Position numbers and translations under genes: made by a program. From Paeniglutamicibacter psychrophenolicus (GTDB lineage Bacteria > Actinomycetota > Actinomycetes > Actinomycetales > Micrococcaceae): a stretch of DNA of 64,000 nt. This document shows positions 18,197 to 29,089 of this stretch, one piece after another; position 1 is the first letter of the stretch; each line of letters opens with the position of its first letter. The DNA lies in the NCBI RefSeq assembly GCF_017876575.1, contig NZ_JAGIOE010000001.1, positions 3,576,443 through 3,640,442 of the forward strand, given 5' to 3'. The notes under the pieces were generated by a model. It searched no databases and had not been told where the DNA came from. It was given only the letters and a program-made list of their open reading frames with translations.

Positions 18197-18940
18197 CTAG
18201 CGCTGGGAGCCCGGTTCGATTCCCGGAGAGCCCAGGCCGGCGGCGTCCCACACCAGTCCGGCCAGCCGTCCGGTGCGCGGATCCCTGCGGTAGGAGAAGT
18301 AGTCCGCGTTCTCCAGGGTGCAGATCCCCGATTCGGTGACCCTGATGCCAAGGTCTCGCAATTCGGTTGCCGCGGCGTGCGGCAGGTCCAGCCCGGTGGT
18401 TCCCTGGCGGGTTCTCGATCCGATCCCGGGGCGTTGCCCGCAAGCCTCGGCGGCCATGGCCTCGGGAACCTCGTAGCAGGCGCCACAGATGGCCGGCCCG
18501 ATCCAGGCCTCGATCTGCCGGGCACCGGCTGCACGCAAGCGTTCGGCGGTGGCGCCCAGGATGCCGTCGAGCAGTCCGCGGCGTCCGGCGTGTGCGACGG
18601 CGCTGAGGGCGCCGTGCTCCCCGGTTCCGACGAAGACCACCGGAACGCAGTCGGCGACCATCACGGCCAGCGGCGCCGCGGCGTTCCCGCTGAGCAGGGC
18701 GTCGCAGGTGGGGATCCCGGTGTCCCGGGAATCCTCGGCCACTTCGAGCACCGTGGCCGAGTGGATCTGGTCCATGTAGCTGAACCGCTTCGGGCCCAGG
18801 CCCAGGTCCCGTTCCAGATCGCGACGCCGCAGCAGCACGGCGTCGCGATCATCCGGAACGTGGAAGGCAAGGTTTCCTTCGGCCACGGAAGTGAATGCAA
18901 TGTGCACGCTCGGGGCGAGCGTCGATTGGTATCGCAACAT
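18197..18940 (-). CDS. pgeF: Laccase-domain protein PgeF/YfiH (polyphenol oxidase family)
   Basis: A 247-aa member of the YfiH/PgeF family. E. coli PgeF removes wrongly incorporated serine-containing muropeptide precursors; other members have purine nucleoside or laccase-like activity. The metal-site motifs are present: DQIHSATV, VMVADCVPVVF, AVAHAGRRGLLDGIL and GPAICGACYEVP. The ATG at 18938-18940 follows AAGG about six bases away. It lies directly after ftsZ, the usual position in actinobacteria. Which activity it has cannot be told from sequence. Confidence 0.9.
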   Translation of the reverse strand: MLRYQSTLAPSVHIAFTSVAEGNLAFHVPDDRDAVLLRRRDLERDLGLGPKRFSYMDQIHSATVLEVAEDSRDTGIPTCDALLSGNAAAPLAVMVADCVPVVFVGTGEHGALSAVAHAGRRGLLDGILGATAERLRAAGARQIEAWIGPAICGACYEVPEAMAAEACGQRPGIGSRTRQGTTGLDLPHAAATELRDLGIRVTESGICTLENADYFSYRRDPRTGRLAGLVWDAAGLGSPGIEPGSQR

Positions 18941-18978
18941 GGTGGGCCTTGAAGGATCCCTCTCCGGCGGTTTCCCGC

Positions 18979-20148
18979 CTACTTCAGGAAGTCGGGGACA
19001 TCCAGGTCGTCGTTGGTGGCCGAGAGATCCGGCTCAACGATGGCAGGGAGTTCCTCGAAGCCCGGCTCGGCCGTGGCAACCGCCGAGCGTACTTCCTCGC
19101 GCGCCGCCGCCGGTGCCGCCACGGGGGCGGCGGGTGCCGCTGCCGGGGCCGCGGGGGCGTTGCGGACCGCAGGCTGCAGGGTCTGCGGGGCGCTGGTGGC
19201 GTCGACCTGGTCGAAACCGGCGGCGATCACTGTCACGCGTGCCTCATCTCCCAGGGCGTCGTCGATGACGGCGCCGAAGATGATGTTGGCTTCCGGGTGT
19301 GCGACTTCCTGGACGAGGCGTGCGGCCTCGTTGATCTCGAACAGGCCGAGGTCCGAGCCGCCCTGGATGGACAGCAGGACGCCGTGGGCGCCGTCGATGG
19401 AGGCCTCGAGCAGCGGGGAGGCGATGGCGAGCTCGGCGGCCTTGACCGCGCGATCCTCGCCGCGGGCCGAGCCGATGCCCATGAGTGCCGAGCCGGCTCC
19501 CTGCATGACCGACTTGACGTCGGCGAAGTCGAGGTTGATCAGGCCCGGGGTGGTGATCAGGTCGGTGATGCCCTGGACGCCGGAAAGCAGCACCTGGTCG
19601 GCCTGGCGGAATGCGTCCAGGACCGAGACGTTGCGGTCGGAGATCGAGAGCAGTCGGTCGTTGGGGATGACGATGAGGGTGTCGACCTCGTCGCGCAGCG
19701 CCTCGATGCCGTTGTCGGCGCTGGTGGCGCGGCGGCGGCCCTCGAAGGTGAACGGACGGGTGACCACGCCAATGGTCAACGCGCCGAGTCCGCGGGCGAT
19801 TCGGGCGATGACGGGTGCGCCACCGGTGCCGGTGCCGCCGCCTTCGCCTGCGGTCACGAAGACCATGTCGGCCCCGCGCAGCACTTCCTCGATCTCCTCC
19901 GCGTGGTCCTCGGCTGCCTGGCGTCCCACGTCGGGGTTGGCGCCGGCGCCCAGGCCGCGGGTGAGTTCGCGGCCCACATCGAGCTTGACGTCGGCATCGC
20001 TCATGAGCAATGCCTGCGCATCCGTGTTGATTGCAATAAATTCGACGCCTCGCAGGCCAACTTCGATCATGCGGTTGACGGCGTTGACGCCGCCACCGCC
20101 GATGCCGACGACCTTGATGACGGCGAGGTAGTTCTGTGGAGCTGCCAC
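18979..20148 (-). CDS. ftsZ: Cell division protein FtsZ
   Basis: Tubulin-like GTPase that forms the division ring. The 389-aa protein has the nucleotide-binding [13 protein letters not shown], the tubulin signature [13 protein letters not shown] (about residues 100-115), the T7-loop synergy region [11 protein letters not shown], and the conserved C-terminal peptide [10 protein letters not shown] after a disordered Ala/Pro-rich linker. In actinobacteria this C-terminal tail recruits SepF (encoded downstream) and FtsW. The start is GTG at 20146-20148 after AAGGGAATCAGG; an in-frame ATG further up lacks family similarity. It has its own upstream promoter region. Confidence 0.97.
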   Translation of the reverse strand: MAAPQNYLAVIKVVGIGGGGVNAVNRMIEVGLRGVEFIAINTDAQALLMSDADVKLDVGRELTRGLGAGANPDVGRQAAEDHAEEIEEVLRGADMVFVTAGEGGGTGTGGAPVIARIARGLGALTIGVVTRPFTFEGRRRATSADNGIEALRDEVDTLIVIPNDRLLSISDRNVSVLDAFRQADQVLLSGVQGITDLITTPGLINLDFADVKSVMQGAGSALMGIGSARGEDRAVKAAELAIASPLLEASIDGAHGVLLSIQGGSDLGLFEINEAARLVQEVAHPEANIIFGAVIDDALGDEARVTVIAAGFDQVDATSAPQTLQPAVRNAPAAPAAAPAAPVAAPAAAREEVRSAVATAEPGFEELPAIVEPDLSATNDDLDVPDFLK

Positions 20149-20222
20149 GTCCTGATTCCCTTGTTCGATGTGCTGCTGACCGAGGAAGCTCAACCGGACC
20201 AACGTTAACCCTCAACTCGAAG

Positions 20223-20252
20223 GTTATAGTTATGTCAAGCAACCGCTGTTAA
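20223..20252 (-). promoter_or_regulatory. Candidate ftsZ promoter
   Basis: On the minus strand TTAACA (20252-20247) and TATAAC (20228-20223) are 18 bases apart, about 75 bases upstream of the ftsZ GTG. A TTGACA (20238-20233) lies between them and could belong to a second start. The region is clearly AT-richer than its surroundings. Confidence 0.5.
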
Positions 20253-20279
20253 AACGCTATGTTTCGTGGTTCGTACATG

Positions 20280-20321
20280 CAACGACCAAGGCAGCGTGTC
20301 GCCCCTAAGTCGTTGTTTTTT
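20280..20321 (+). other. Inverted repeat with T-run between ftsQ and ftsZ
   Basis: CAACGAC (20280-20286) pairs with GTCGTTG (20309-20315), followed by TTTTTT on the + strand. The local genes all run on the minus strand, so as a terminator it would stop only antisense transcripts. It may instead be part of the ftsZ control region. Confidence 0.4.
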
Positions 20322-20347
20322 CTTGTAATTATGCCTTTGGCGGACCG

Positions 20348-21102
20348 TTAACGGGCCACCGGGTGCTGTGGGCTGGAAATGTCGTACACCTTGATCGGTG
20401 CCTTCTTGTCCTTCGGGGCCCCCAAAAGTGCTTCAAGAACCTTTGTCTTGAGCGCCGATTCCTGGTCGTTGCCCCAAATCACCAGTGTCCCGTCGTTGAG
20501 CTTGAGCTCGACAAAGTCCTTGCTGGTGGCCGTTGCATGATCCACGGTCGCCAACAGCTTATCGGGTAGTTCTGAGAGAACCCGGGTGAGCATCGAAAAC
20601 ACCTTGGGATCCTTGGTCACTTTCGAGGACCGGATGGTGGGAAGCTTCGGCTTCTTCTTGGCCCCCAGCTTTGCCAAAAGCTGCCCGTCCGGGCCCACCA
20701 GCGAACGTTGTTTGCCCTCGAGCAGCACCGCCACCGGAACGAATTCCACGATCTGGACCTGCAGCGTGTTGTTCGCCTCGGCCTGCACGATCGCGTCCTT
20801 CACCGCCGGCTCCCCCGCCAGCAAGTCCATGACGGTGCCGGTCCCGACCCGCGAGAGCGGGACCCCGTGCAGCGGCTCCAGGGCCTGCTGGATCTTCTTC
20901 TCGCTGACCAGCTCATTGCCCGAGACAGTGATCGACTTGATGGCCAGGATCGGGGAAAACGTCAGCACCAGCACCAACGCCACGACCAGCGCGGCAACCA
21001 CAGCGCCGCCGATGAGCCAGCGTTTCCTGGCACGCACCGCGGGGTCCTGCGGCAGGTCCAGGACGTTCGAATCCCCCGGCCCCGACCCGGTGTTGCCCCG
21101 CA

Positions 21103-21103
<1 letters not shown>
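20348..21103 (-). CDS. ftsQ: Cell division protein FtsQ
   Basis: Bitopic membrane protein of the divisome (FtsQ/DivIB). The 251-aa protein has a cytoplasmic N-terminus, one membrane helix (about residues 28-50, WLIGGAVVAALVVALVLVL), the POTRA domain beginning ILAIKSITVSGNELVSEKKI, and the FtsQ beta domain with IVEFVPVAVLLEGKQRSLVGPDG. The ATG overlaps the murC stop as TGATG, so it is translationally coupled. Its partner FtsL is encoded 12 kb upstream in the same cluster. Confidence 0.94.
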
Positions 21104-22503
<1,400 letters not shown>

Positions 22504-22508
22504 GTCCC

Positions 22509-23636
22509 TTAGCTTCCCGTGGTGGTTGGTTGCGGCGTCGTGCGGCCCAGGCCCTGGCGGATCATCGCCGCCATGACGGCGGCCGCATCGGCCCTGCCCT
22601 GCGTCTTGGCGGCAGCCCCCATGGAGGCCAGCGCGTCCTTGTCGGCCAGCAGCGGCAGCAGCGTGTTGGCCAGGTACGAGGTGGTGAACTGCGCGTCCTC
22701 CACCAGCAGCGCTCCCCCGGCGGCGACCAGGTCCGCGGCGTTCAGGCGCTGCTCCCCGTTGCCGATGGGCAGCGGGACCAGCACCGAGGGGGTCCCGGCC
22801 ACCGCGAGCTCGCACACCGTGCCGGCGCCCGAGCGGGCGACGATCAAATCGGCTGCGGCGTAGGCCTGGTCCATGGAGTCCACGTACTCGACCTGCCGGT
22901 ACCCCGCGGCGGCCAGCGGCTGGCCGGCGGCATCGAGCATCGCCTTGCCGCGGCCGGTGATGTGCAGCACCTGCACCCCGGCGCGCGCCAGCAGCGGCAG
23001 CGACGCGGCGATGGTGGAGTTGATCGAGGCGGCCCCGGAGGAGCCCCCGGTGACCACCAATGCCGGTGCGTCCCCGGTGAAGCCCAGGGCCGCGCGGGCC
23101 GCATCGCGCTGCGCGTCGCGGTCCATGGTTGCCACGAAGCCGCGCATCGGCATGCCGACGACCTTGGCCCCGGGCAGCCCGGTGCCGCTGAAGGCGGCCC
23201 CGACGCCGGCGGCGTAGCGGGCACCGACCCTGTTGGCCAGCCCGGCCCGGGCGTTGGCCTCGTGGATGAAGATCGGCAGCTTGCGCTTCCTTGCCGCGAG
23301 GTACACCGGGGTGCACACGTAGCCGCCGACCCCGAGCACGGCCCGGGCGTGCGTGTCGTCCAGGATCTTCCCGGCGGCCTTGATCGCTGCCACGAAGCGG
23401 AAGGGCAGCTTGAGCAGGTCCACGGAGGGGCGGCGCGGCATCGGCACCTTGGCGATGGTGCGCAGCTCGTAGCCGGCCTCGGGGACCAGCCTGGTTTCCA
23501 GGCCGTCGGCGGTTCCCACCGCGGTGACGGCGGTGTGGGGGTCCGCCTGGCGCAGGGCGTCGGCGATCGCGATCATGGGGGTGATGTGTCCGGCCGTGCC
23601 GCCGCCGGCGACCACCACGGCAAATGCGTCAGTCAT
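22509..23636 (-). CDS. murG: UDP-GlcNAc:lipid I GlcNAc transferase
   Basis: Converts lipid I to lipid II on the inner face of the membrane. The 375-aa GT28-type protein has the glycine-rich [20 protein letters not shown], the [15 protein letters not shown] segment, [16 protein letters not shown] and the C-terminal donor site with [30 protein letters not shown] chose the ATG at 23636; a TTG two codons earlier is possible, and neither has a strong binding site. It lies between ftsW and murC. Confidence 0.95.
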   Translation of the reverse strand: MTDAFAVVVAGGGTAGHITPMIAIADALRQADPHTAVTAVGTADGLETRLVPEAGYELRTIAKVPMPRRPSVDLLKLPFRFVAAIKAAGKILDDTHARAVLGVGGYVCTPVYLAARKRKLPIFIHEANARAGLANRVGARYAAGVGAAFSGTGLPGAKVVGMPMRGFVATMDRDAQRDAARAALGFTGDAPALVVTGGSSGAASINSTIAASLPLLARAGVQVLHITGRGKAMLDAAGQPLAAAGYRQVEYVDSMDQAYAAADLIVARSGAGTVCELAVAGTPSVLVPLPIGNGEQRLNAADLVAAGGALLVEDAQFTTSYLANTLLPLLADKDALASMGAAAKTQGRADAAAVMAAMIRQGLGRTTPQPTTTGS

Positions 23637-23675
23637 GGGCAAGGTGTGCTGCTTTCGAAGGTGTGGGAAGTGGTT

Positions 23676-24965
23676 TCAGCGTTCGGCCCGCGCCCTGGCC
23701 AGCAGGGCCGCCAGTCCGCGCGGGGTTCCGGCAGGCTGCAGCCGGACGCGTTGTTCCCGGGCAAAGGACAGTACCACCCCGACGCCCAGGAACGCGGCAA
23801 GCAGGGCCGAGCCGCCGGAAGAGATGAAGGGAAGCGGGACGCCGATCACCGGGAGCAGGCCGGTGACCATCCCGATGTTGATGAACGCCTGCCCGATGAG
23901 CCAGGCCATGATGCCGCTGATGGCCACCCGCCCGAAGATGGTCCCGGTGCGCACCGCAATCCGGTACATGGCCACCGCCAGCATCGCGTAGAGCACGATC
24001 ACGAAGATGGTGCCCAGCAGGCCCAGTTCCTCGCCGAGCACCGCGAAGATGAAGTCGTTCTGCGCCTCGGGGATGTGTGACCACTTCTGCCGGGACTGGC
24101 CGAGCCCGACGCCGAACCAGCCTCCGGAGGCCAGGGCGAACAGCCCCTGCTGGGCCTGGTAGCAGTAGTCGTTCAGGTCCCCGCAGGCAATGCCCAGCCA
24201 GGCCAGGATGCGGCCCATGCGGTTGGGCGCCACCAGCACCATGACCAGGATCCCCACCACGCCCAGCAGCCCGGCCAGCACAAAGAGCCTGGCCTTGGCG
24301 CCGCCGACGAACATCACCACGGCCAGGATCAGCAGCAGGATCAGCGCGGTGCCCAGGTCGTGGCCCAGCAGCACCAGCCCGACCACCAGCAGCCCGAAGG
24401 GCACCAGCAGCGGGATGACGGCGTGCTTCCACTGGTCCATCAGGTTCGCCTTGCGTTCGACCACCCACGCGCCCCACAGGGCCAGGGCGACCTTCGCGAA
24501 CTCCGAGGGCTGGATGGAGAAGGACCCGATGTAGATCCAGTTCTTGTTGCCGTAGATCTCCGTGCCGAAGGCCAGCACGGCCAGCAGCAGCGCCGCGGCG
24601 ACGCCCAGCGCAGGCCAGGCCAGCTTCTTGAGGGTCCGCAGCGGCAGCATCTGCATGCCGACCATTGCCGCGATCCCGAGGATCGCCCACATCGACTGGC
24701 GGGAGAAGTCGCCGAAGGCCGACTTGTTCCGGGCGATGGCCTCCACCGACGAGGAGGAAAGCACCATGATCAGGCCCATGAAGGTCAGCGCCAACGTGGT
24801 GCCCAGCACGACGTAGTAGTTGATCTGGGCGCCACGCAGCGAGGGGTCCTCGAGGCGGGTGAACCAGGCGGCGGGCCCGCGTGGTTCCCGTCCCCGGCCG
24901 CGCGCCGGGCCCGGGGTGCCCGACTTGGCGCCCTTGCCGCGTGGGGTCCGGGAAGTGCCGCTCAC
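23676..24965 (-). CDS. ftsW: SEDS peptidoglycan glycosyltransferase FtsW
   Basis: Polymerises lipid II at the septum together with FtsI. The 429-aa protein has a basic Gly/Pro/Arg-rich cytoplasmic N-terminus (about 45 residues) and about ten membrane segments. SEDS signatures are present: SIQPSEFAKVALALW, GHDLGTALILLLI, VGLGQSRQKWSHIPEAQNDF and GVPLPFISSGGSALLAA. The GTG at 24963-24965 follows AAGGAGCCACC. Its place between murD and murG identifies it as the division rather than the elongation (RodA) enzyme. Confidence 0.95.
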   Translation of the reverse strand: MSGTSRTPRGKGAKSGTPGPARGRGREPRGPAAWFTRLEDPSLRGAQINYYVVLGTTLALTFMGLIMVLSSSSVEAIARNKSAFGDFSRQSMWAILGIAAMVGMQMLPLRTLKKLAWPALGVAAALLLAVLAFGTEIYGNKNWIYIGSFSIQPSEFAKVALALWGAWVVERKANLMDQWKHAVIPLLVPFGLLVVGLVLLGHDLGTALILLLILAVVMFVGGAKARLFVLAGLLGVVGILVMVLVAPNRMGRILAWLGIACGDLNDYCYQAQQGLFALASGGWFGVGLGQSRQKWSHIPEAQNDFIFAVLGEELGLLGTIFVIVLYAMLAVAMYRIAVRTGTIFGRVAISGIMAWLIGQAFINIGMVTGLLPVIGVPLPFISSGGSALLAAFLGVGVVLSFAREQRVRLQPAGTPRGLAALLARARAER

Positions 24966-24974
24966 GGTGGCTCC

Positions 24975-26504
24975 TTACTTGCTTGTCTCCCCCATGAGCG
25001 CACGGACCGCGTCGATGAAGGCATTGCCGCGTTGTGCGTATGAGGTGAATTGGTCCATTGAGGCGGCTGCCGGTGCCATGAGCACGGTGTCCCCGGGCTC
25101 GGCGATCCCGGCCGCCTCCTTGACGGCCTGGGCCATCACGGCCCAGCCGGCTGCCGAGCCGGTTGTTCCTGCTGCGGTGTCCCGTTCAGTTTCGCGCACC
25201 CCGGGCCCAATCACCGGCACCAGTGGCGCGTGTCGTTCAAGGGCTTCGCGCAGCTTGGCGGTGTCGGTGCCGATCAGCACCACCGCCTTGAGCCGCGCGG
25301 CGTGCGCCGAGACCAATTCGTCGTATTCCACGCCCTTGGACAGGCCCCCGGCGATCCAGATGACCGAGGAGAAGGCGCCCAGCGAGGCGTTGGCGGCGTG
25401 CGGGTTGGTGGCCTTGGAATCGTTGATCCACAGCACGTCGTCGCGGCGGGCCACGGCCTGGATGCGGTGGTCCCCCGCGTCGAAGCCGGCCAGGCCCCTG
25501 GCGACCGCGGCGGGTTCGACGCCGTAGGCGCGGGCCAGCGCGGCGGCGGCCGCGGCGTTGGCGGCGGTGTGCCGGGGCACGACCTCGCCGATGTCCTTCA
25601 GGGCGATGAGTTCGGCCGCCGAGTTCCTGCGGTCCTCCAGGAAGGCGCGGTCCACCAAGAGGTCCTCGACCACCCCGACCATGCTCACCGACGGGACCCC
25701 GGTGGTGAAGCCGATGGCGCGGCAGCCCTCGATGACGTCGGCGTTCTCGACCATGGCCTCCACGACGGATTCCTCGGCGTTGTAGATCGCCGCGACGCGC
25801 GTGCGCTCGTAGATCTTGGCCTTGTCGGCCTTGTAGTTCTCGAACCCGCCGTGCCAGTCCACGTGGTCCTCGGCGATGTTCAGCACCACGGAGGCCAGCG
25901 GGGAGATGGTGTGGGTGAAGTGCAGCTGGAAGCTGGAGAGCTCCACGGCGATCACGTCGAAGCCCTCCGGGTCCCGGATCGCGTCCAGGATCGGGGTGCC
26001 GACGTTGCCGGCGGCAATCGCGCGCAGCCCGGCGGCCTTGAAGATCGCCTCGGCCATCCCCACCGTGGTGGTCTTGCCGTTGGTCCCGGTGATGACCACC
26101 CATTCGGCGAGCTTGCGGCCCTCCTTTTCGCGCACGCGCCAGGCCAGTTCCACGTCCCCCCAGATCTCGATCCCGGCCTCGGCGGCCGCGGCGAGCATGG
26201 GTTGGCGCGGGTTCCAGCCCGGGGAGGCGATGAGCAGCTGCGGGGCTTCCCCGTCGATGAGCGGCAGCGCGTCGGTGTGCGCGGCGCCCAGCAGCACATC
26301 TGTGGCCCCGACGATCTTCAGGGTCTCGGCGCGCGAGCGGTTCACCTCGGTGTCGGCACCGTCGATGACAACGACCTTGGCGCCGAGTTCGATCAGCGTG
26401 TCGGCGGCGGAGAAGCCGGAAAGGCCCAGGCCCGCCACGACGACGCGCAGCCCCGCCCAGTCCGATTCCCAGCGGACCAGGTGCCCAAGATTGACAGGTG
26501 TCAC
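24975..26504 (-). CDS. murD: UDP-N-acetylmuramoyl-L-alanine--D-glutamate ligase
   Basis: Adds D-glutamate to the stem peptide. The 509-aa protein has GLRVVVAGLGLSGFSAADTL, the ATP loop VVITGTNGKTTTVGMAEAI, NIAEDHVDWHGGFENY and WINDSKATNPHAANASL. The proposed GTG at 26502-26504 overlaps the mraY stop as GTGA, the same junction style as murF-mraY; an ATG at 26519 would overlap mraY by 19 bases and is the alternative. Confidence 0.95.
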   Translation of the reverse strand: MTPVNLGHLVRWESDWAGLRVVVAGLGLSGFSAADTLIELGAKVVVIDGADTEVNRSRAETLKIVGATDVLLGAAHTDALPLIDGEAPQLLIASPGWNPRQPMLAAAAEAGIEIWGDVELAWRVREKEGRKLAEWVVITGTNGKTTTVGMAEAIFKAAGLRAIAAGNVGTPILDAIRDPEGFDVIAVELSSFQLHFTHTISPLASVVLNIAEDHVDWHGGFENYKADKAKIYERTRVAAIYNAEESVVEAMVENADVIEGCRAIGFTTGVPSVSMVGVVEDLLVDRAFLEDRRNSAAELIALKDIGEVVPRHTAANAAAAAALARAYGVEPAAVARGLAGFDAGDHRIQAVARRDDVLWINDSKATNPHAANASLGAFSSVIWIAGGLSKGVEYDELVSAHAARLKAVVLIGTDTAKLREALERHAPLVPVIGPGVRETERDTAAGTTGSAAGWAVMAQAVKEAAGIAEPGDTVLMAPAAASMDQFTSYAQRGNAFIDAVRALMGETSK

Positions 26505-27604
26505 AGTCCAACGACCCATTCGGAGTAGAAGATGCCCAGCCCGGCGGCCACGAAGAGCCCGCCGAGGATCCAGAAGCGGACCACCACGTTCTCCTCGGCC
26601 CAGCCGGAGAGCTCGAAGTGGTGCTGCAGCGGGGCCATCTTGAACACGCGCTTGCCACCGCTTAGCTTGAAGAACCCGACCTGGATGATCACCGAGAGGG
26701 TGACCATCACGAACAGCCCGGCCAGCACGACCAGCAGGACCTGGGTGCGGGAGAGGATGGCGAAGGCCGCCACGGCGCCGCCGATGGCCAGCGACCCGGT
26801 GTCGCCCATGAAGATCTTTGCCGGCTTCGCGTTCCACCAGAGGAACCCGATCAACGCGCCGCAGAGGATCGCGCCGAGCAGGGCCAGATCCATGGGGTCG
26901 CGCACGGTGTAGCAGACGTTGGCTGCCTCGTGCAGGGCACAGGCCTGGTTCTGCTGCCAGATCCCGATGATGGTGTACGCGCCGAAGACCATGATGGACA
27001 CGCCGGTGGCCAGCCCGTCCAGGCCGTCGGTGAGGTTCACGCCGTTGGTGGCGGCGGTGACGATCAGGTTGGACCAGATCACGAACAGCACCAGGCCCAG
27101 GGCCGGGCCGGCGAAGGCCAGGTCGATGTTGGTGTCGCGCAGGAAGGAGATCGCGGTCGAGGCCGGGGTCAGGCCCTTCTCGTTGGGGAAGTTCAGCGCC
27201 AGCACGGCGAAGCCGATGCCCACCGCCGCCTGGAGCACGATCTTTTCCCAGGCGCGCAGGCCCAACGAGCGTTTCTTGGCGATCTTGATGAAGTCGTCCA
27301 GGAACCCGACCACGCCCATCCCGCCGAAGAGCAGCAGCAGCAGCAGCCCGCTGGAGGTCACCCCGGCGGAAGGCCGGCCCATCAGGGACAGCAGGCCGTG
27401 GGTGGCGAAGTAGCTGAGGATCACCGCGGCGATGATCACGACCCCGCCCATGGTGGGGGTGCCGGACTTGGTGGCGTGCGAGGTCGGTCCGTCGTCGCGG
27501 ACCACCTGGCCGTACTGCCGGCGCTTGAGCATGCGGATGAACAATGGCATGGTGACCATCGTGAAGATCAAGGCGATGCCTGATCCCATGATTAGAGCAA
27601 TCAC
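26501..27604 (-). CDS. mraY: Phospho-N-acetylmuramoyl-pentapeptide transferase
   Basis: Makes lipid I from UDP-MurNAc-pentapeptide and undecaprenyl phosphate. The 367-aa protein has ten predicted membrane segments and the family motifs DDGPTSHATKSGTPTMGG, the DDFIKIAKKRSLGL loop with paired Asp, VNLTDGLDGLATG and the C-terminal FMGDTGSLAIGGA, followed by the HHFELSGW motif. The GTG at 27602-27604 overlaps the murF stop as GTGA and has AGGAGGGC upstream inside murF. Confidence 0.96.
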   Translation of the reverse strand: MIALIMGSGIALIFTMVTMPLFIRMLKRRQYGQVVRDDGPTSHATKSGTPTMGGVVIIAAVILSYFATHGLLSLMGRPSAGVTSSGLLLLLLFGGMGVVGFLDDFIKIAKKRSLGLRAWEKIVLQAAVGIGFAVLALNFPNEKGLTPASTAISFLRDTNIDLAFAGPALGLVLFVIWSNLIVTAATNGVNLTDGLDGLATGVSIMVFGAYTIIGIWQQNQACALHEAANVCYTVRDPMDLALLGAILCGALIGFLWWNAKPAKIFMGDTGSLAIGGAVAAFAILSRTQVLLVVLAGLFVMVTLSVIIQVGFFKLSGGKRVFKMAPLQHHFELSGWAEENVVVRFWILGGLFVAAGLGIFYSEWVVGL

Positions 27605-29076
27605 AGTGCGGTGCCCTCCTTTGCGGCGGGTGCGCCGTTGTTGGTTCCGGCAATCTGGTCGCCCAGGTGCCGCAGGCCCGCGCCGTTGGAGGACTTGAAC
27701 AGCACGATGTCCCCCGGGAGCAGGTTGTCGTTCAGGATGCGGGTGGCGGCCTTGGCGTCCTCGGCGTAATACGCCTCGTCGCCCCAACTGCCCTCGAGCA
27801 CCGCGGAGTTGTAGGCCGCCTTGGCGCCGATTCCCACGACCAGGAGTTTCTTGATGTTCATGCGCACCGCGGCACGGCCCAGCAGGTCGTGTTCGTGGAT
27901 GGAGTCGGAGCCCAGTTCGAGCATCTCCCCCAGCACCGCCCAGGTGCGGCGGGCCTGGCCGGCCGCGTTGGGCAGGCCGAGTTCGGCCAGGGTGACCAGG
28001 GCAGCGCGCATGGAGTCCGGGTTGGCGTTGTAGGCGTCGTTGATGATGCTCACCCCGTCGGGGCGTTCGATGCGTTCCATGCGCCAGCGGCTGGTCGGGC
28101 CCAGGCCCTGGAGCACCGCGGCGATCCTCGCCGGGGCCAGGCCCAGGTACTCGGCAACGGCCGCGGCGGCAAGCAGGTTGGCCACGTGGTGGCGCCCGAT
28201 GAGCCCGGAGGCGATCTGGTGCTCGGTGGCGTCGGCGGCCACGAGGGTGAAGACGGGGTGGCCGTGTTCGTCGACCTCGAGGTCCCGGGCCCAGACGCCG
28301 GCTGCGTCCTGCGCGGTGCGCTGGACCCCGAAGCGCAGCACCGGCGCGGTGGTGCGGGTGTGCATGGCCGCGACCAGGTTGTCGTCGTGGTTCAGCACCG
28401 CGAGCCCGGTGGCGGGCAGCGCCTCGACCATTTCGCCCTTGGCCTTGGCGATGTTCTCGACTCCGCCGAATTCCCCGGCGTGGGCCGAGCCGACGCCCAG
28501 GACGACCCCGACCTCGGGGTGGACCATGTCGGTGAGGTAGCTGATGTGGCCGATGCCGGTGGCACCCATCTCCACGATCAGGTACCTGGTTTCGGCGGTG
28601 GCCCGGAAGACGGTCAGCGGGACGCCGACCTCGCCGTTGTAGGAGCCCACCGGGGCGATGGTCGGGCCGAGTTCGCCCAGCAGCGCGGCGAGCAGGTCCT
28701 TGGTGGTGGTCTTGCCGGCGGAGCCGGTGATGCCCACCACGCGCAGCCCGTTGGCGGCCTTGAGGCGTGCCACGATGGCCGCGGCGATCTGTCCCATGGC
28801 CAGCACGGCGTCGGGGACGATGATCGCCGGGTGGACGGTGCCGTCCTGCGCCAGGGTTTCGCGCTCGGCCAGGGCCAGCACTGCCCCCTGCTTGAAGGCG
28901 GCGTCGATGAAGTGGTGTCCGTCGGAGGACTCCCCGGGCTTGGCCACGAAGAGCCATCCGGTTTCACAGGCACGCGAGTCGGTGTCGACCCCGAGGACGG
29001 GTGTGTCGGCGCTGGCCGAGGAGGTGAGTCGCCCGCCGGTGATTTCGGCGATTTCGGCGGAAAGTAGTTCAATCAT
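27601..29076 (-). CDS. murF: UDP-MurNAc-tripeptide--D-alanyl-D-alanine ligase
   Basis: Completes the pentapeptide by adding D-Ala-D-Ala. The 491-aa protein has the N-terminal substrate domain (DSRACETGWLFVAKPGESSDGH), the ATP loop VGITGSAGKTTTKDLLA, NVGTAH-equivalent GVGSAHAGEFGG, INDAYNANPDSMRAAL and the C-terminal WAVLGEMLELGSDSIHEHD. The start at 29076 (MIELLSAEIAEITGG) fits the family; longer readings overlap murE. It is followed by mraY with a 4-base overlap. Confidence 0.95.
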   Translation of the reverse strand: MIELLSAEIAEITGGRLTSSASADTPVLGVDTDSRACETGWLFVAKPGESSDGHHFIDAAFKQGAVLALAERETLAQDGTVHPAIIVPDAVLAMGQIAAAIVARLKAANGLRVVGITGSAGKTTTKDLLAALLGELGPTIAPVGSYNGEVGVPLTVFRATAETRYLIVEMGATGIGHISYLTDMVHPEVGVVLGVGSAHAGEFGGVENIAKAKGEMVEALPATGLAVLNHDDNLVAAMHTRTTAPVLRFGVQRTAQDAAGVWARDLEVDEHGHPVFTLVAADATEHQIASGLIGRHHVANLLAAAAVAEYLGLAPARIAAVLQGLGPTSRWRMERIERPDGVSIINDAYNANPDSMRAALVTLAELGLPNAAGQARRTWAVLGEMLELGSDSIHEHDLLGRAAVRMNIKKLLVVGIGAKAAYNSAVLEGSWGDEAYYAEDAKAATRILNDNLLPGDIVLFKSSNGAGLRHLGDQIAGTNNGAPAAKEGTAL

Positions 29077-29089
29077 GGCAACTAGGACT

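Noticed and set aside
22504-23316. A possible long N-terminal extension of MurC
   Set aside because: The frame stays open into murG, but the extra part is murG in another frame. MurC starts at 22503 with a good binding site.
26520-28957. Apparent fusions of MurD and MraY with upstream sequence
   Set aside because: The frames run on through GC-rich mraY and murF in other frames. The conserved starts and GTGA overlaps show separate genes.
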